A stretch of DNA of 64,000 nt. It comes from Pedobacter nanyangensis. GTDB lineage: Bacteria; Bacteroidota; Bacteroidia; Sphingobacteriales; Sphingobacteriaceae. Position numbers and translations under genes: made by a program. Where the stretch lies: contig NZ_QMHO01000013.1 in assembly GCF_003313505.1 (NCBI RefSeq), forward strand, positions 1 to 64,000, in the 5' to 3' direction. Below the pieces are notes generated by a model, which saw nothing but the letters and a program-made list of their open reading frames with translations, made no database searches and was not told the origin of the DNA. Below are positions 44,416 to 52,994 of the stretch, piece by piece (positions within the stretch are counted from its first letter, which is position 1; the number at the start of each line of letters is the position of its first letter).

Positions 44416-44446
44416 AAAGACATCGTCGTAAAATTTGGCAATATTT

Positions 44447-44491
44447 AAAAAAGAAAGCGGAGTAAACGTTTAAAGTTTGCGCCGCTTTTTT
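44447..44491. terminator. Terminator of msrB
   Basis: AAAGCGG (44454-44460) pairs with CCGCTTT (44482-44488), and within it GTAAAC pairs with GTTTGC. It is bordered by an A-rich run and a T6 run, so it could also act on the opposite strand. Confidence 0.8.
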
Positions 44492-44500
44492 ATTTCTATT

Positions 44501-44531
44501 CGCCATTGCGAGGAAGAATGACGAAGCAATC
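44501..44531. repeat. REP-like element (CATTGCGAGGAAGAATGACG type)
   Basis: The 31-base stretch contains ATTGCGAGGA and TGACGAAGCAAT; ATTGC and GCAAT are complementary ends. It closely resembles the widespread bacterial intergenic repeat of the form CATTGCGAGG...CGAAGCAAT. Only one arm or copy is here. Confidence 0.6.
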
Positions 44532-44608
44532 CTAAAGCATTAGTTGCATCGTGTAATTGGATGCTTTTGTCCCTCACAATTACGGTTAAATGTGTAAGCT
44601 GATAAAAA

Positions 44609-45823
44609 TTAAACGGCTTCCGTTATTGCCTCTTCAATTTCTATTTTACTTGCCACTTTTTCCGAAGCTTTCGTTTTCGAAAATCTTCTGATTAGCCCAT
44701 AAGCAAAAAAAGATCCGCATAGCGCCATGCCAGCTCCAACTAAAGAAGGATAGTTGTAGCTCAAGCCATAAACTAATGGGAAACCTCCAAATAGGGCGCC
44801 TAAGGCGTTACCTATGTTAAAACTGGCTTGGCTGGCTGAGGCAGCAATCATTTCAGAACCCTTGGCGGTTTTAATCATCAACATTTGAATAGGTGCTGCA
44901 GAAGCAAAAGCAATTGCGCCAGTTAAAAAAGTAGTAATTAAGGCTAACGTTGGGCTGGATGAAACGAAGAAAACAATCACCAAAATGGAGCACATGGCAA
45001 GCAGTAGCGAAACGCAGGCTTTGGCTGGCGAAAACTTGTCGGCCAAATAGCCGCCAAAAAAATTGCCTAAAAGCATGCCCAGTCCTGCCAGCATGAGGAT
45101 GTAGGTTACACTGCCTTCGGCGAAACCTGCTACGTCGGTCATTAAAGGATTGATATAGCTGATCCAGCAAAACAAACCGCCTGTGCCTATGGAAATCATT
45201 AAGATGATGATCCATGCTTCACGTTTAGCAAAAAAACTAAGCTCACTTTTGATGTCGCGATTTTTAACTGGTGGTAAAAATGGCAACCAGTATCTTAAGC
45301 TCACCAAGGTAATGATACCCACTGCGGCAACAATAGCAAAAGAATACCGCCATGAAAAATTATGGCCAATGTAAGTGCCCAGTGGTACGCCAAACAAATT
45401 GGCAATGGTAAGTCCGGCAAACATCAGGGAAACTGCCTGTGCCTCTTTTCCCTTTGGAGCAATGCGGCTGGCCACTACCGAGCCTACGCCAAAAAAGGCT
45501 CCATGGGGTAAGCCCGAAAACAGTCGGGCGATAAATAAAGTGGTATAACTTGGTGCAAAAGCAGATAAGGCATTGAATACCGTAAATAAGCCCATTAAAG
45601 CAATTAGGATATATTTTGGGGGATATTTGCCTGCAATAATGGCTAACAAAGGTGCGCCAATCACTACACCTAGGGCGTAGGCCGAAATCAGATGTCCTGC
45701 TTGAGGAATGGTAATTGATAGGTCTTTGGCAATATCAGGCAATAGTCCCATCATCACAAATTCTGTAATGCCTATTCCTAAGCCACCAAATGTAAGGGGA
45801 ATGAGTTTTTTGTTAACAAGCAT
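44609..45823 (-). CDS. MFS transporter, AraJ-like efflux family
   Basis: 404 aa with 12 predicted membrane helices. It starts MLVNKKLIPLTFGGLGIGITE, and motif A-like AGKYPPKYIL occurs in loop 2-3. FIARLFSGLPHGAFFGVGSV is characteristic of the DHA1 sugar/drug efflux branch (AraJ, YdhP, PbuE-like). It probably exports small toxic compounds, sugars or nucleosides; the substrate is not predictable. A perfect palindrome between its -7 box and start codon indicates control by a dimeric repressor, whose gene is not adjacent. Confidence 0.9.
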   Translation of the reverse strand: MLVNKKLIPLTFGGLGIGITEFVMMGLLPDIAKDLSITIPQAGHLISAYALGVVIGAPLLAIIAGKYPPKYILIALMGLFTVFNALSAFAPSYTTLFIARLFSGLPHGAFFGVGSVVASRIAPKGKEAQAVSLMFAGLTIANLFGVPLGTYIGHNFSWRYSFAIVAAVGIITLVSLRYWLPFLPPVKNRDIKSELSFFAKREAWIIILMISIGTGGLFCWISYINPLMTDVAGFAEGSVTYILMLAGLGMLLGNFFGGYLADKFSPAKACVSLLLAMCSILVIVFFVSSSPTLALITTFLTGAIAFASAAPIQMLMIKTAKGSEMIAASASQASFNIGNALGALFGGFPLVYGLSYNYPSLVGAGMALCGSFFAYGLIRRFSKTKASEKVASKIEIEEAITEAV

Positions 45824-45825
45824 AT

Positions 45826-45850
45826 GCTTAGTGTTTTGTTTACACTAAGC
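45826..45850. promoter_or_regulatory. Operator palindrome of the MFS exporter
   Basis: GCTTAGTGT (45826-45834) and ACACTAAGC (45842-45850) are perfect 9-bp inverted repeats separated by 7 bases. They lie between the MFS start codon (45821-45823) and the -7 box (45850-45857). The geometry suits a TetR-, MarR- or HxlR-type repressor dimer. Confidence 0.65.
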
Positions 45851-45857
45851 AAAGGTA
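45850..45857 (-). promoter_or_regulatory. -7 box of the MFS exporter
   Basis: On the minus strand TACCTTTG fits TAnnTTTG. Its downstream edge touches the operator palindrome, so repressor binding would overlap the initiation site. Confidence 0.5.
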
Positions 45858-45910
45858 GCCGTTTTTATGATAGGATTTTGTCAGCTTAGGGTTAATTATC
45901 CTATTCATAA

Positions 45911-45936
45911 GAAAGGCCAGCAATGCTGGCCTTTTA
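45911..45936 (-). terminator. Terminator of the 60-aa protein gene
   Basis: AAAGGCCAGC-AAT-GCTGGCCTTT is a perfect 10-bp stem at 45912-45934, directly after the stop codon of the small gene. Trailing T content is modest on the minus strand and slightly better on the plus strand. Confidence 0.8.
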
Positions 45937-46119
45937 CTAACGCTTTTTAGCGTATTTTAAAATCTTGGCTATCGTTTCCGCTGAGGGTTCTCTGTACAGC
46001 TCGTCTAATTTAGGCTTAAGGGCTTCATACAATTTTTGGTCGGGGCTATCGGCCTGTTCCAAAGTGGGCTTCGATAAATTTTTTAATGAAGTTTGAGTAA
46101 AGGTTTTTGTCATACGCAT
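45937..46119 (-). CDS. Small conserved-looking protein next to ECF sigma factor
   Basis: 60 aa (58 if the second ATG at 46113 is used). It is hydrophilic and helical: SLKNLSKPTLEQADSPDQKL, then LKPKLDELYREPSAETIAKI, ending in KYAKKR. No signal peptide or membrane segment. A strong terminator directly after the stop and the position 171 bases downstream of the sigma factor gene on the same strand support a real gene. No domain is recognised. A role with the sigma factor is possible but unproven. Confidence 0.65.
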   Translation of the reverse strand: MRMTKTFTQTSLKNLSKPTLEQADSPDQKLYEALKPKLDELYREPSAETIAKILKYAKKR

Positions 46120-46290
46120 TTATATCTTTTTGTTTAGAAATTAAACGCCGGCCAATAACCTTTATTTTATACTGATGATATTAAAATTAAAATAATTTAA
46201 AAAAGCCAATCGAAATAAGGCTAAACCTCTGTTAAAATGATAGTGGAGGTATTTGTTCCTCTATCAAGCCGCTTGTAACATTGTTGTTGC

Positions 46291-46902
46291 TTAGTTTCGG
46301 CTAACGCTTACTTCCTTAATGTTCATCATTTTTCGCAAATTGCTCAATGCGTAACGCATACGTCCCAACGCTGTATTGATACTCACATCGGTAAGTTCGG
46401 CAATTTCTTTAAAGCTCAAATCCGCATAATGGCGCATAATGAGTACTTCTTTCTGCTCGTCGGGCAAATGATGGATCATTTTACGCAAATCAGTATGTGT
46501 TTGTTCCCTGAGCATGCGCTCTTCGGCACTTTCTTCATGAATTTGGATCAAATTAAGCACGTCGGTTCCGTCAGAACTGGTAATGGTTGGCGTACGTTTT
46601 TCTTTCCTGAAGTAGTCAATTACCAAGTTATGGGCAATGCGCATTACCCAGGGTAAAAATTTGCCTTCTTCATTGTATCTGCCTGATCGTAGGGTATTAA
46701 TTACTTTAATAAAAGCATCTTGGAAAATATCTTCAGCCAAATACTGATCTTTTACCAATAAATAAATAGAAGTGAAAATTTTGGATTTGTGCCTACGTAA
46801 AAGTTCTTCTATAACAGCTTCGTCACCGCCGATATATAACTTCACCAAGTCCTGATCACTAACCTGTTGTAACCTCATAGGAGTGTGTTTGATTAAACCC
46901 AT
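46291..46902 (-). CDS. ECF-type RNA polymerase sigma factor
   Basis: 203 aa. Region 2 spans about 35-105 (LAEDIFQDAFIKVINTLRSG, then FLPWVMRIAHNLVIDYFRKE) and binds core polymerase and the -10 element. Region 4 spans about 140-195 (LPDEQKEVLIMRHYADLSF, then LGRMRYALSNLRKMM) with the -35-binding helix-turn-helix. No anti-sigma gene with a membrane domain is adjacent, unlike many ECF pairs. This type is a widely conserved Bacteroidota sigma factor. A later start at M9 (MRLQQVSDQDLVKLY) is possible. Confidence 0.92.
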   Translation of the reverse strand: MGLIKHTPMRLQQVSDQDLVKLYIGGDEAVIEELLRRHKSKIFTSIYLLVKDQYLAEDIFQDAFIKVINTLRSGRYNEEGKFLPWVMRIAHNLVIDYFRKEKRTPTITSSDGTDVLNLIQIHEESAEERMLREQTHTDLRKMIHHLPDEQKEVLIMRHYADLSFKEIAELTDVSINTALGRMRYALSNLRKMMNIKEVSVSRN

Positions 46903-47177
46903 CTTTATTAAACAATAAACACGTAAAAGTTTTAATCTATAGCTTTTCTCCTTTTAGTTTTTGGTTGGTGAATAATGAATGTTAATGTGTTACAATTTCA
47001 AAAGAAACATTTTTTTGTGAGATTCAAAGAATTAAATTGTTAAAAATTGTAAAAATGCCGAATAAACGCTAAAATCTTATGTCTTTTGATAATCGTTAAT
47101 TTCATTTGCCTCCTTTAAATGTCCTAAAGAGACTTTCGTTATGCTGTCAAATTTTATACCAAATATAGTGAGCTGTT

Positions 47178-47333
47178 TTAAATTCCAGGAAAAGCATCCA
47201 GAAGATTCTTGGCATCGGGCCAAGGTATGTCCTGGCCATACAGCTGTTTTTGATCAGTTGTTAAAAACGGAGGACCAAAATGTTCCAGGTGGTATGCTGC
47301 TGCCAGAGTAGCTGAAAAAGGCAGGTCCTGGCA
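47178..47333 (-). pseudogene. Possible C-terminal remnant of an unidentified gene
   Basis: Following an in-frame TGA, a 51-codon stretch to TAA reads like a real protein C-terminus: SATLAAAYHLEHFGPPFL, then DQKQLYGQDIPWPDAKNLLD, ending AFPGI. There is no start codon in it. Composition (Pro/Trp/Leu/Ala in a plausible order, no low complexity) differs from the other frames, which are cysteine- or serine-rich nonsense. I do not recognise the family. Confidence 0.4.
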
Positions 47334-47459
47334 TCACCATCCAAATTTCTGTTTTTACAAGGGCCAAAGCAGTTTAAACGATAAAAGCTATTGAGGGCCC
47401 TACTACTTTTTCGAATGCCTACTTTCCACTTTCGGCCAACAATTTTCAACTTAATAAGT

Positions 47460-47467
47460 TATCTTTG
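47460..47467 (+). promoter_or_regulatory. -7 box of uvrA
   Basis: TATCTTTG fits TAnnTTTG and lies 24 bases before the uvrA ATG. The leader contains AGAGGT, a weak ribosome-binding site. No TTG at the ideal -33 distance. Confidence 0.5.
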
Positions 47468-47491
47468 TAAATTACAGCGAAGAGGTAATCC

Positions 47492-50293
47492 ATGAGCAAG
47501 GAACTAGAGAAAGATCCACATCAACATATATTAATTAAAGGGGCAAGGGTACATAATTTAAAAAATGTTGACGTTGCCATTCCAAAAAACAAATTTGTAG
47601 TCATTACAGGAATGTCTGGCTCGGGCAAGTCGTCATTAGCATTTGACACGCTGTATGCCGAAGGGCAACGGCGGTATGTGGAGAGCCTTTCGGCCTATGC
47701 CCGCCAATTTATGGGACGTATGAACAAGCCCGATGTGGATTATATCAAGGGCATTGCACCGGCTATTGCCATTGAGCAAAAAGTGATTACCTCCAACCCT
47801 AGGTCAACCGTTGGAACTTCTACTGAGATATATGATTACCTCAAGCTTCTTTATTCACGTATCGGCAGAACGTACTCCCCAATCTCGGGCAATGAGGTGA
47901 AAAAGGATACCGTGAGTACGGTTGTTGATTTTGTATCGGCATTGGCCGATGAGGAAGTGGTCACGATATTTTGTCCGCTGCATCCCCAAAATAAAAGAAC
48001 CATTAAGGAAGAATTAGCCATCCTGCTACAAAAAGGCTTTCTGAGAGTTTCTTATCAAGGAGCAGTTAAAAAAATTGAAGACATTTTAGAAGACGATTCG
48101 ATTAAGGATATAGAACTGACGGAACAAGATCAGGTTTTTATTTTGATTGACCGTATTGTGGTAGCCCACGATGATGAAACCCTGAGCCGTATTGCGGACT
48201 CGGCGCAAACCGCTTTCTTTGAAGGAAAGGGCGATTGCTATGTAGAACATGCCGGGAAACAGCACTTTTTTTGTGATAGGTTTGAGCTGGATGGGCTGAA
48301 ATTTGAAGAGCCTACGCCAAATTTTTTCAGTTTCAATAATCCATACGGTGCCTGTAAACGTTGCGAAGGTTATGGAAACATCATTGGTATTGATGAAGAT
48401 TTGGTCATTCCAGATAAAAGCAAAAGCATTTACGATAATGCCATTGCCCCCTGGCGTGGCGAAAAAATGGGCGATTGGCTAAAGCAATTCGTTAAAAATG
48501 CCGATAAATTCGATTTTCCAATCCACAGATCATATAGCGAACTTACTGAAGCGCAACAACAATTACTGTGGACCGGCAATAAATATGTTAGAGGTTTAGA
48601 TGAGTTTTTTAAAGAACTGGAGGAACAAACCTATAAAATACAGTACAGGGTAATGTTATCACGCTACCGTGGCAAAACCAATTGCCCTGATTGCAGGGGT
48701 ACACGTTTGCGCAAAGACGCGTCCTATGTAAAAGTAGGCGGAAAGTCTATTCTGGAGTTGGTTTTAATGCCGCTTTCAAGCATTTTGCCTTTCTTTGAGG
48801 GCCTTGATTTGACTGAAAACGAGCAAAAAATAAGTAAGCGTTTGCTTTCGGAAATCAGCAGCCGCATTTTATACCTCAATAATGTTGGTTTAGGATATTT
48901 AACCCTCAACCGTTTGTCAAACACCCTTTCGGGCGGCGAGAGCCAGCGCATCAATCTGGCTACTTCTTTGGGAAGTAGTTTGGTAGGCTCGGTGTATGTG
49001 CTGGACGAACCTAGCATTGGTTTACACCCCCGCGATACGCACCGGTTAATTGGCGTACTTGAATCGTTAAGGAACGTGGGTAACACCGTTTTGGTGGTGG
49101 AGCACGAGGAAGAAGTGATGAAAGCTGCCGATCATTTGATTGATATTGGGCCCGAAGCAGGAACCCAAGGGGGTAATTTAGTGTTCAGTGGTACCTACAA
49201 TCAAATCATTAAAGATAAAAAATCTCTAACAGGAAAGTATTTATCTGGGGAGGAAAGTATTGAGGTCCCTAAAAAGCGTAGGAACTGGCACGACCATATC
49301 CTGATCAAAGGCGCCAGAGAAAATAATCTCAAAAATATCCAAGTAAAATTCCCATTGGGCGTGTTCACCTGTGTAAGCGGTGTTTCGGGATCGGGCAAAA
49401 CAAGTTTGGTGAAGCGAATTTTATACCCCGCTTTGCAAAAGGCCATAGGTAACTATGCCGGTGAACAAACCGGTGCTTATGATGGCATTTTTGGGAATAT
49501 TGATTTGGTACACCAGGTGGAAATGGTGGATCAAAATCCCATTGGCAGATCTTCGCGCTCCAACCCTGTAACTTATGTAAAAGCTTGGGATGATATCCGT
49601 ACCTTATATGCTTCGCAAGCATCTGCTAAGGCCGCAGGCCTAAAACCATCGGCCTTTTCTTTCAACGTAGAAGGCGGTCGCTGCGATGTTTGCCAGGGTG
49701 AGGGTGAAGTGAAGATAGAAATGCAGTTCATGGCTGATATTTATCTGCCTTGCGAAGCCTGTAATGGAAAAAGATTTAAGCAACAGGTATTGGATGTAAC
49801 ATATCAGGACAAAAATGTGTCTGATGTGTTGGATATGACCATTGACGAGGCCGTATTTTTTTTCGCCAAAGAACCCAAGATTATGGCAAAACTACAGCCT
49901 TTAGTTGAGGTAGGCTTGGGCTATGTGCATTTAGGGCAATCCTCAAATACCCTTTCGGGGGGCGAAGCTCAGCGTATTAAGCTGGCTTCATTCCTGATTA
50001 AAGGTAACAATGCTCAAAAAGCGGTTTTTATTTTTGATGAGCCAACAACGGGATTGCATTTCCACGATATTAAAAAATTATTGAAAGCATTAAATACACT
50101 GATAGAGCAGGGCAGTACGGTAATAGTGATAGAGCATAATATGGATATGATTAAGAGTGCAGACTGGGTGATTGATATTGGTCCGGAAGGTGGCGACAAG
50201 GGCGGAAATGTCGTTTTTGAAGGCAAGCCAGAAGACCTAATTCGTGTAGAAAATTCATACACCGGACAGTTTTTAAAAGCACACCTTAAATAG
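47492..50293 (+). CDS. uvrA: Excinuclease ABC subunit A
   Basis: 933-aa damage-recognition ATPase of nucleotide excision repair; loads UvrB on damaged DNA. Two ABC ATPase modules: Walker A GMSGSGKSSLAFD and GVSGSGKTSLVKR; signatures LSGGESQRINLA and LSGGEAQRIKLA; Walker B VYVLDEPSIGL and VFIFDEPTTGLH. Zinc-binding Cys pairs: CKRCEGYG and CPDCRGTR (first), CDVCQGEGE and CEACNGKRF (second). Length is normal. Many Bacteroidota have two UvrA paralogues, so this may be the accessory one. A LysE-type gene follows after 14 bases. Confidence 0.95.
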   Translation: MSKELEKDPHQHILIKGARVHNLKNVDVAIPKNKFVVITGMSGSGKSSLAFDTLYAEGQRRYVESLSAYARQFMGRMNKPDVDYIKGIAPAIAIEQKVITSNPRSTVGTSTEIYDYLKLLYSRIGRTYSPISGNEVKKDTVSTVVDFVSALADEEVVTIFCPLHPQNKRTIKEELAILLQKGFLRVSYQGAVKKIEDILEDDSIKDIELTEQDQVFILIDRIVVAHDDETLSRIADSAQTAFFEGKGDCYVEHAGKQHFFCDRFELDGLKFEEPTPNFFSFNNPYGACKRCEGYGNIIGIDEDLVIPDKSKSIYDNAIAPWRGEKMGDWLKQFVKNADKFDFPIHRSYSELTEAQQQLLWTGNKYVRGLDEFFKELEEQTYKIQYRVMLSRYRGKTNCPDCRGTRLRKDASYVKVGGKSILELVLMPLSSILPFFEGLDLTENEQKISKRLLSEISSRILYLNNVGLGYLTLNRLSNTLSGGESQRINLATSLGSSLVGSVYVLDEPSIGLHPRDTHRLIGVLESLRNVGNTVLVVEHEEEVMKAADHLIDIGPEAGTQGGNLVFSGTYNQIIKDKKSLTGKYLSGEESIEVPKKRRNWHDHILIKGARENNLKNIQVKFPLGVFTCVSGVSGSGKTSLVKRILYPALQKAIGNYAGEQTGAYDGIFGNIDLVHQVEMVDQNPIGRSSRSNPVTYVKAWDDIRTLYASQASAKAAGLKPSAFSFNVEGGRCDVCQGEGEVKIEMQFMADIYLPCEACNGKRFKQQVLDVTYQDKNVSDVLDMTIDEAVFFFAKEPKIMAKLQPLVEVGLGYVHLGQSSNTLSGGEAQRIKLASFLIKGNNAQKAVFIFDEPTTGLHFHDIKKLLKALNTLIEQGSTVIVIEHNMDMIKSADWVIDIGPEGGDKGGNVVFEGKPEDLIRVENSYTGQFLKAHLK

Positions 50294-50307
50294 TAACTTC
50301 GTAAAAT

Positions 50308-50964
50308 ATGCTTTTGCTCGAATTTCTAATTGGCGTAGCTCTTAATGCGATGGGATACATCCCCCCCGGAAACATTAACCTTACCTTAGCCCGTTTAACC
50401 ATTAACAGGGGAATGCGCCAGGCTTGGGGCTTTATCCTTGCTTTCTCGTGTGTAGAGGTGTTTTTTACCTTCGGTATGATGCGTTTTGCCCGTTGGGTTT
50501 CTAGCGATGTTGATATTGAAGCCATTAAGGTGGGCACCTTTAAGCTTAGTTTCCTCGTAGATGTTTTCATGATCGTGCTGCTATTGGTAATGGCAACCTT
50601 GGCCTGGAAAAACCGCGATAAGGTGCACCAGCCAAAAGCACAAGAAGAAAGCAGGCGGGGCAGCGTCATCTATGGCTTGGTTTTGGGAGTGCTCAACCCT
50701 GTTCAAATCCCATTTTGGCTGTTTTTTGGCAACTATATTATTTTGCACGAGTGGGTTACCACTGATTATCTTTCGCTGGTAATTTTCAGTATAGGCTCAG
50801 GGGCAGGCTCGGCTTTGGCCTTGTATGCGTATGCTTATTTTGCAAAGTATATTCAGGAGAAATTTACTTTAAGCAGCTGCCTTATCAACAAATGTATTGC
50901 CATTTTTCTTTATTGCCTGGCGCTTTATCTTATCGTGAAGCAGGTTATTACCTATTGGGCATAA
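50308..50964 (+). CDS. LysE family membrane protein
   Basis: 218 aa with about six hydrophobic segments. The N-terminus LIGVALNAMGYIPPGNINLTL carries the PPG(P/N) motif typical of the LysE/RhtB amino-acid exporter superfamily; GVLNPVQIPFWLFF is the second family region. It likely exports an amino acid or related small molecule. It follows uvrA by 14 bases and may be read from the same transcript, but a functional link is not evident. Confidence 0.82.
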   Translation: MLLLEFLIGVALNAMGYIPPGNINLTLARLTINRGMRQAWGFILAFSCVEVFFTFGMMRFARWVSSDVDIEAIKVGTFKLSFLVDVFMIVLLLVMATLAWKNRDKVHQPKAQEESRRGSVIYGLVLGVLNPVQIPFWLFFGNYIILHEWVTTDYLSLVIFSIGSGAGSALALYAYAYFAKYIQEKFTLSSCLINKCIAIFLYCLALYLIVKQVITYWA

Positions 50965-51011
50965 AAATTTTATTTGAAAGGCGTATTTGCTTACTTTATG
51001 GTGCTGTAGCC

Positions 51012-51278
51012 CTATTGTACGATGCTATTTCTTAGTGGATTATGTAATAAAGATGGAAGGTGTGGTGGATTGCAAAAACTGTAGAAAAGGGCCGCTGCAA
51101 AAACCAATCGGCCAATGCCCAAACCAATAGGTAGCGTAACCCCGGGAGCGCTAAATTTTAGCCATGCTTCCATAAAGCTAACGGCACAAATAAAACCTAT
51201 CCAGGTAAAAGCGCAGATGAATGCTACAGGTTGCTCTACTTTTGATTTCTTTGGTATTGTGTTTAGGTCAATTGTTAA
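51012..51278 (-). pseudogene. Truncated membrane-protein gene without start codon
   Basis: An 89-codon open stretch on the minus strand begins after a TAA and has no ATG, GTG or TTG near the front. Its first part reads as a genuine membrane protein N-terminus: VAFICAFTWIGFICAVSFME, then AWLKFSAPGVTLPIGLGIGR and LVF. After that point the sequence loses family character (SFCNPPHLPSLLHN). This looks like a gene that lost its start and C-terminal part. It lies 10 bases downstream of the truncated haemoglobin gene. The parent family is a small Bacteroidota membrane protein that I recall but cannot name. Confidence 0.5.
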
Positions 51279-51288
51279 TTAAAAACGG

Positions 51289-51681
51289 TTATAATAAAGG
51301 CTGTGCATTATTATTACGGTAGTAATCAATTTTGAACATAAACATTTCGGCCATTCGGCTGCCACGCCATTTGGCTTCTTCCGCTTTTTCGCCTACAAAA
51401 AACTCATCTAAAGTGCCGTGCCAAAGCTGTAACCAGGTATCAAAATGAAGCTGGCTTACGGGTAGTTTAGCGTGTGGCGGAAATGGGCTTCCCGAATAGG
51501 TTGGAACCTCAAGCAAAATCGTTTGCCAAAAACGGTACATCTTTTCCAGGTGCTCGGGCCACCTATTTTTTAGGATGTCATTGAATATTGGGCCTAAAAG
51601 TTCGTTTTCCCTTACTCTTGAATAGAAGGTGTTGACCAATAATTGAATGTCCTGTAGGTTGCTTATATCTTCCGATGCCAT
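51289..51681 (-). CDS. Group III truncated haemoglobin
   Basis: 130 aa, a 2-on-2 globin binding haem. The proximal histidine is H79 in QLHFDTWL; the PFPPHAKL segment (H70) and the N-terminal LVNTFYSRVRENELLGPIF are typical of group III. Group III members have been linked to oxygen or nitric oxide handling and oxidative metabolism. The gene is monocistronic or followed only by a decayed gene. Confidence 0.9.
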   Translation of the reverse strand: MASEDISNLQDIQLLVNTFYSRVRENELLGPIFNDILKNRWPEHLEKMYRFWQTILLEVPTYSGSPFPPHAKLPVSQLHFDTWLQLWHGTLDEFFVGEKAEEAKWRGSRMAEMFMFKIDYYRNNNAQPLL

Positions 51682-51897
51682 TTTTTATTTCTTTGTGATA
51701 CAAAGATACGGCTTATCTGCCTGCATTTTTTCTGATACAGGTCATGTAATTGCTTAACCGTTATCAAAATATTGTGTTCGGTTTAATATACTTTAGGGCG
51801 TTTCAAAAACTTCTTAAAGAATGAACCTTGCATGTGCTTATCAGTAACTCTTGTGGTTAAAACCCCTAAAAAATGTGAGGGTTAAACGGTTTAAGAT

Positions 51898-52938
51898 CTA
51901 TTTTTTCATAAACTCCAAGCTCCATATTTTTTCTGCCTTGCGTCCAATCAATACAAAGGATATCCCTAATACGCTAAAGAATATGGCTTTGTGCCAGTTG
52001 TCCCAAAAGTATTCGAAATACCTGGTGTATAGATTGATAAATAAAAAGATGATGCCAAATTCCCTGAGCATGGCATCGTTTTTCTTGAGGCCAATTACAA
52101 TGGCCACCACACAAACCACAGCCGAAATAATTGCCCAATAAAATAGGGATAATTGTTTGATGCTGTACCACTCTTCCAAACTGCCGTAATTCCCAAAAAC
52201 GGAAAGCAGCAGTAAAGAAGTGAATAGGTAAAGCAGTCCGCCAAAGTAGGTGATGTCAAAAAAATAGGATAACTTTTGGCGCTTGTGCATAAATATGGAT
52301 ACCAGGGTAAGTGCTAAGCCAAAAACAACAAACCTTAGTGGGTAGTTGAGGCCCAAAAAATACCAATTCCCCTTTGATAGGTAGCCTGTTTCGGTGCCAA
52401 ACCAAGCTCCCAAAGCCAAAAGTGCAAAAGCCCAAATCAATCTCGATTTAAAAAAATAGGCCAGGCTGAGGTAAATGATCACTGAAAAAAGAATGAGCAA
52501 TGAAAAATGGTTGCTGCTGCTGTTGAGCGCCTTGCCCAAATAGGCTACTGCATTTGCGGTAAGCATCACGCCTGAAAAAATTATCGCTTCGTTACTGAAT
52601 ACCTGTTGGGGCCTGTACTTTTTTCGGCGGATGCCAAAAACATAACAAGCTGCTGCCAAAAGTGCCGAAACGATACTGATGATGATGTTGGGAGTGTTGT
52701 ACAGGTTTTTAAGATAATCGAGCAAAGATTTATCTACCAATAAAGCGCTAAGCGCTACCACGCCACAGCCCATGGCAATCCAGAAGGAATATTGTGCCAG
52801 TCGCCTCCAGTCAAAAGCTTTTGGTTCATAGCTGTTTTTTAGTTGTTGTGCCTCGGCATCAGTTAGCAGTTTCTCAGATTGCCAGTAATCCAGCATCTCA
52901 TCTAAAAACTCGCTATGGTCACGATCTATCTTTTTCAT
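51898..52938 (-). CDS. DUF2157-type membrane protein
   Basis: 346 aa. A soluble N-terminal stretch (LDEMLDYWQSEKLLTDAEAQ, about 10-40) resembles the start of DUF2157 proteins. About nine hydrophobic helices fill residues 50-330, ending in FVLIGRKAEKIWSLEFMKK. It lies 56 bases downstream of the cation:proton antiporter gene on the same strand and may be co-transcribed. Function unknown. Confidence 0.8.
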   Translation of the reverse strand: MKKIDRDHSEFLDEMLDYWQSEKLLTDAEAQQLKNSYEPKAFDWRRLAQYSFWIAMGCGVVALSALLVDKSLLDYLKNLYNTPNIIISIVSALLAAACYVFGIRRKKYRPQQVFSNEAIIFSGVMLTANAVAYLGKALNSSSNHFSLLILFSVIIYLSLAYFFKSRLIWAFALLALGAWFGTETGYLSKGNWYFLGLNYPLRFVVFGLALTLVSIFMHKRQKLSYFFDITYFGGLLYLFTSLLLLSVFGNYGSLEEWYSIKQLSLFYWAIISAVVCVVAIVIGLKKNDAMLREFGIIFLFINLYTRYFEYFWDNWHKAIFFSVLGISFVLIGRKAEKIWSLEFMKK

Positions 52939-52994
52939 GGAAATGCCCCAATGTTTTTAATAACATCGGGAGCATAAATATAGTTTTTCTGGCC

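Larger units (their letters stand above)
46903..47491. other. Long intergenic region between sigma factor and uvrA
   Basis: 589 bases. The half next to the sigma factor is AT-rich and featureless to me. The middle part holds a gene-like remnant on the minus strand (47178-47333). The right end holds the uvrA -7 box. The minus-strand 62-codon frame at 47261-47449 looks random in composition and is not taken as a gene. Confidence 0.55.

Noticed and set aside
47261-47449. 62-codon minus-strand open frame upstream of uvrA
   Set aside because: Composition looks random (cysteine- and tryptophan-rich), and another frame over the same DNA has better protein character.
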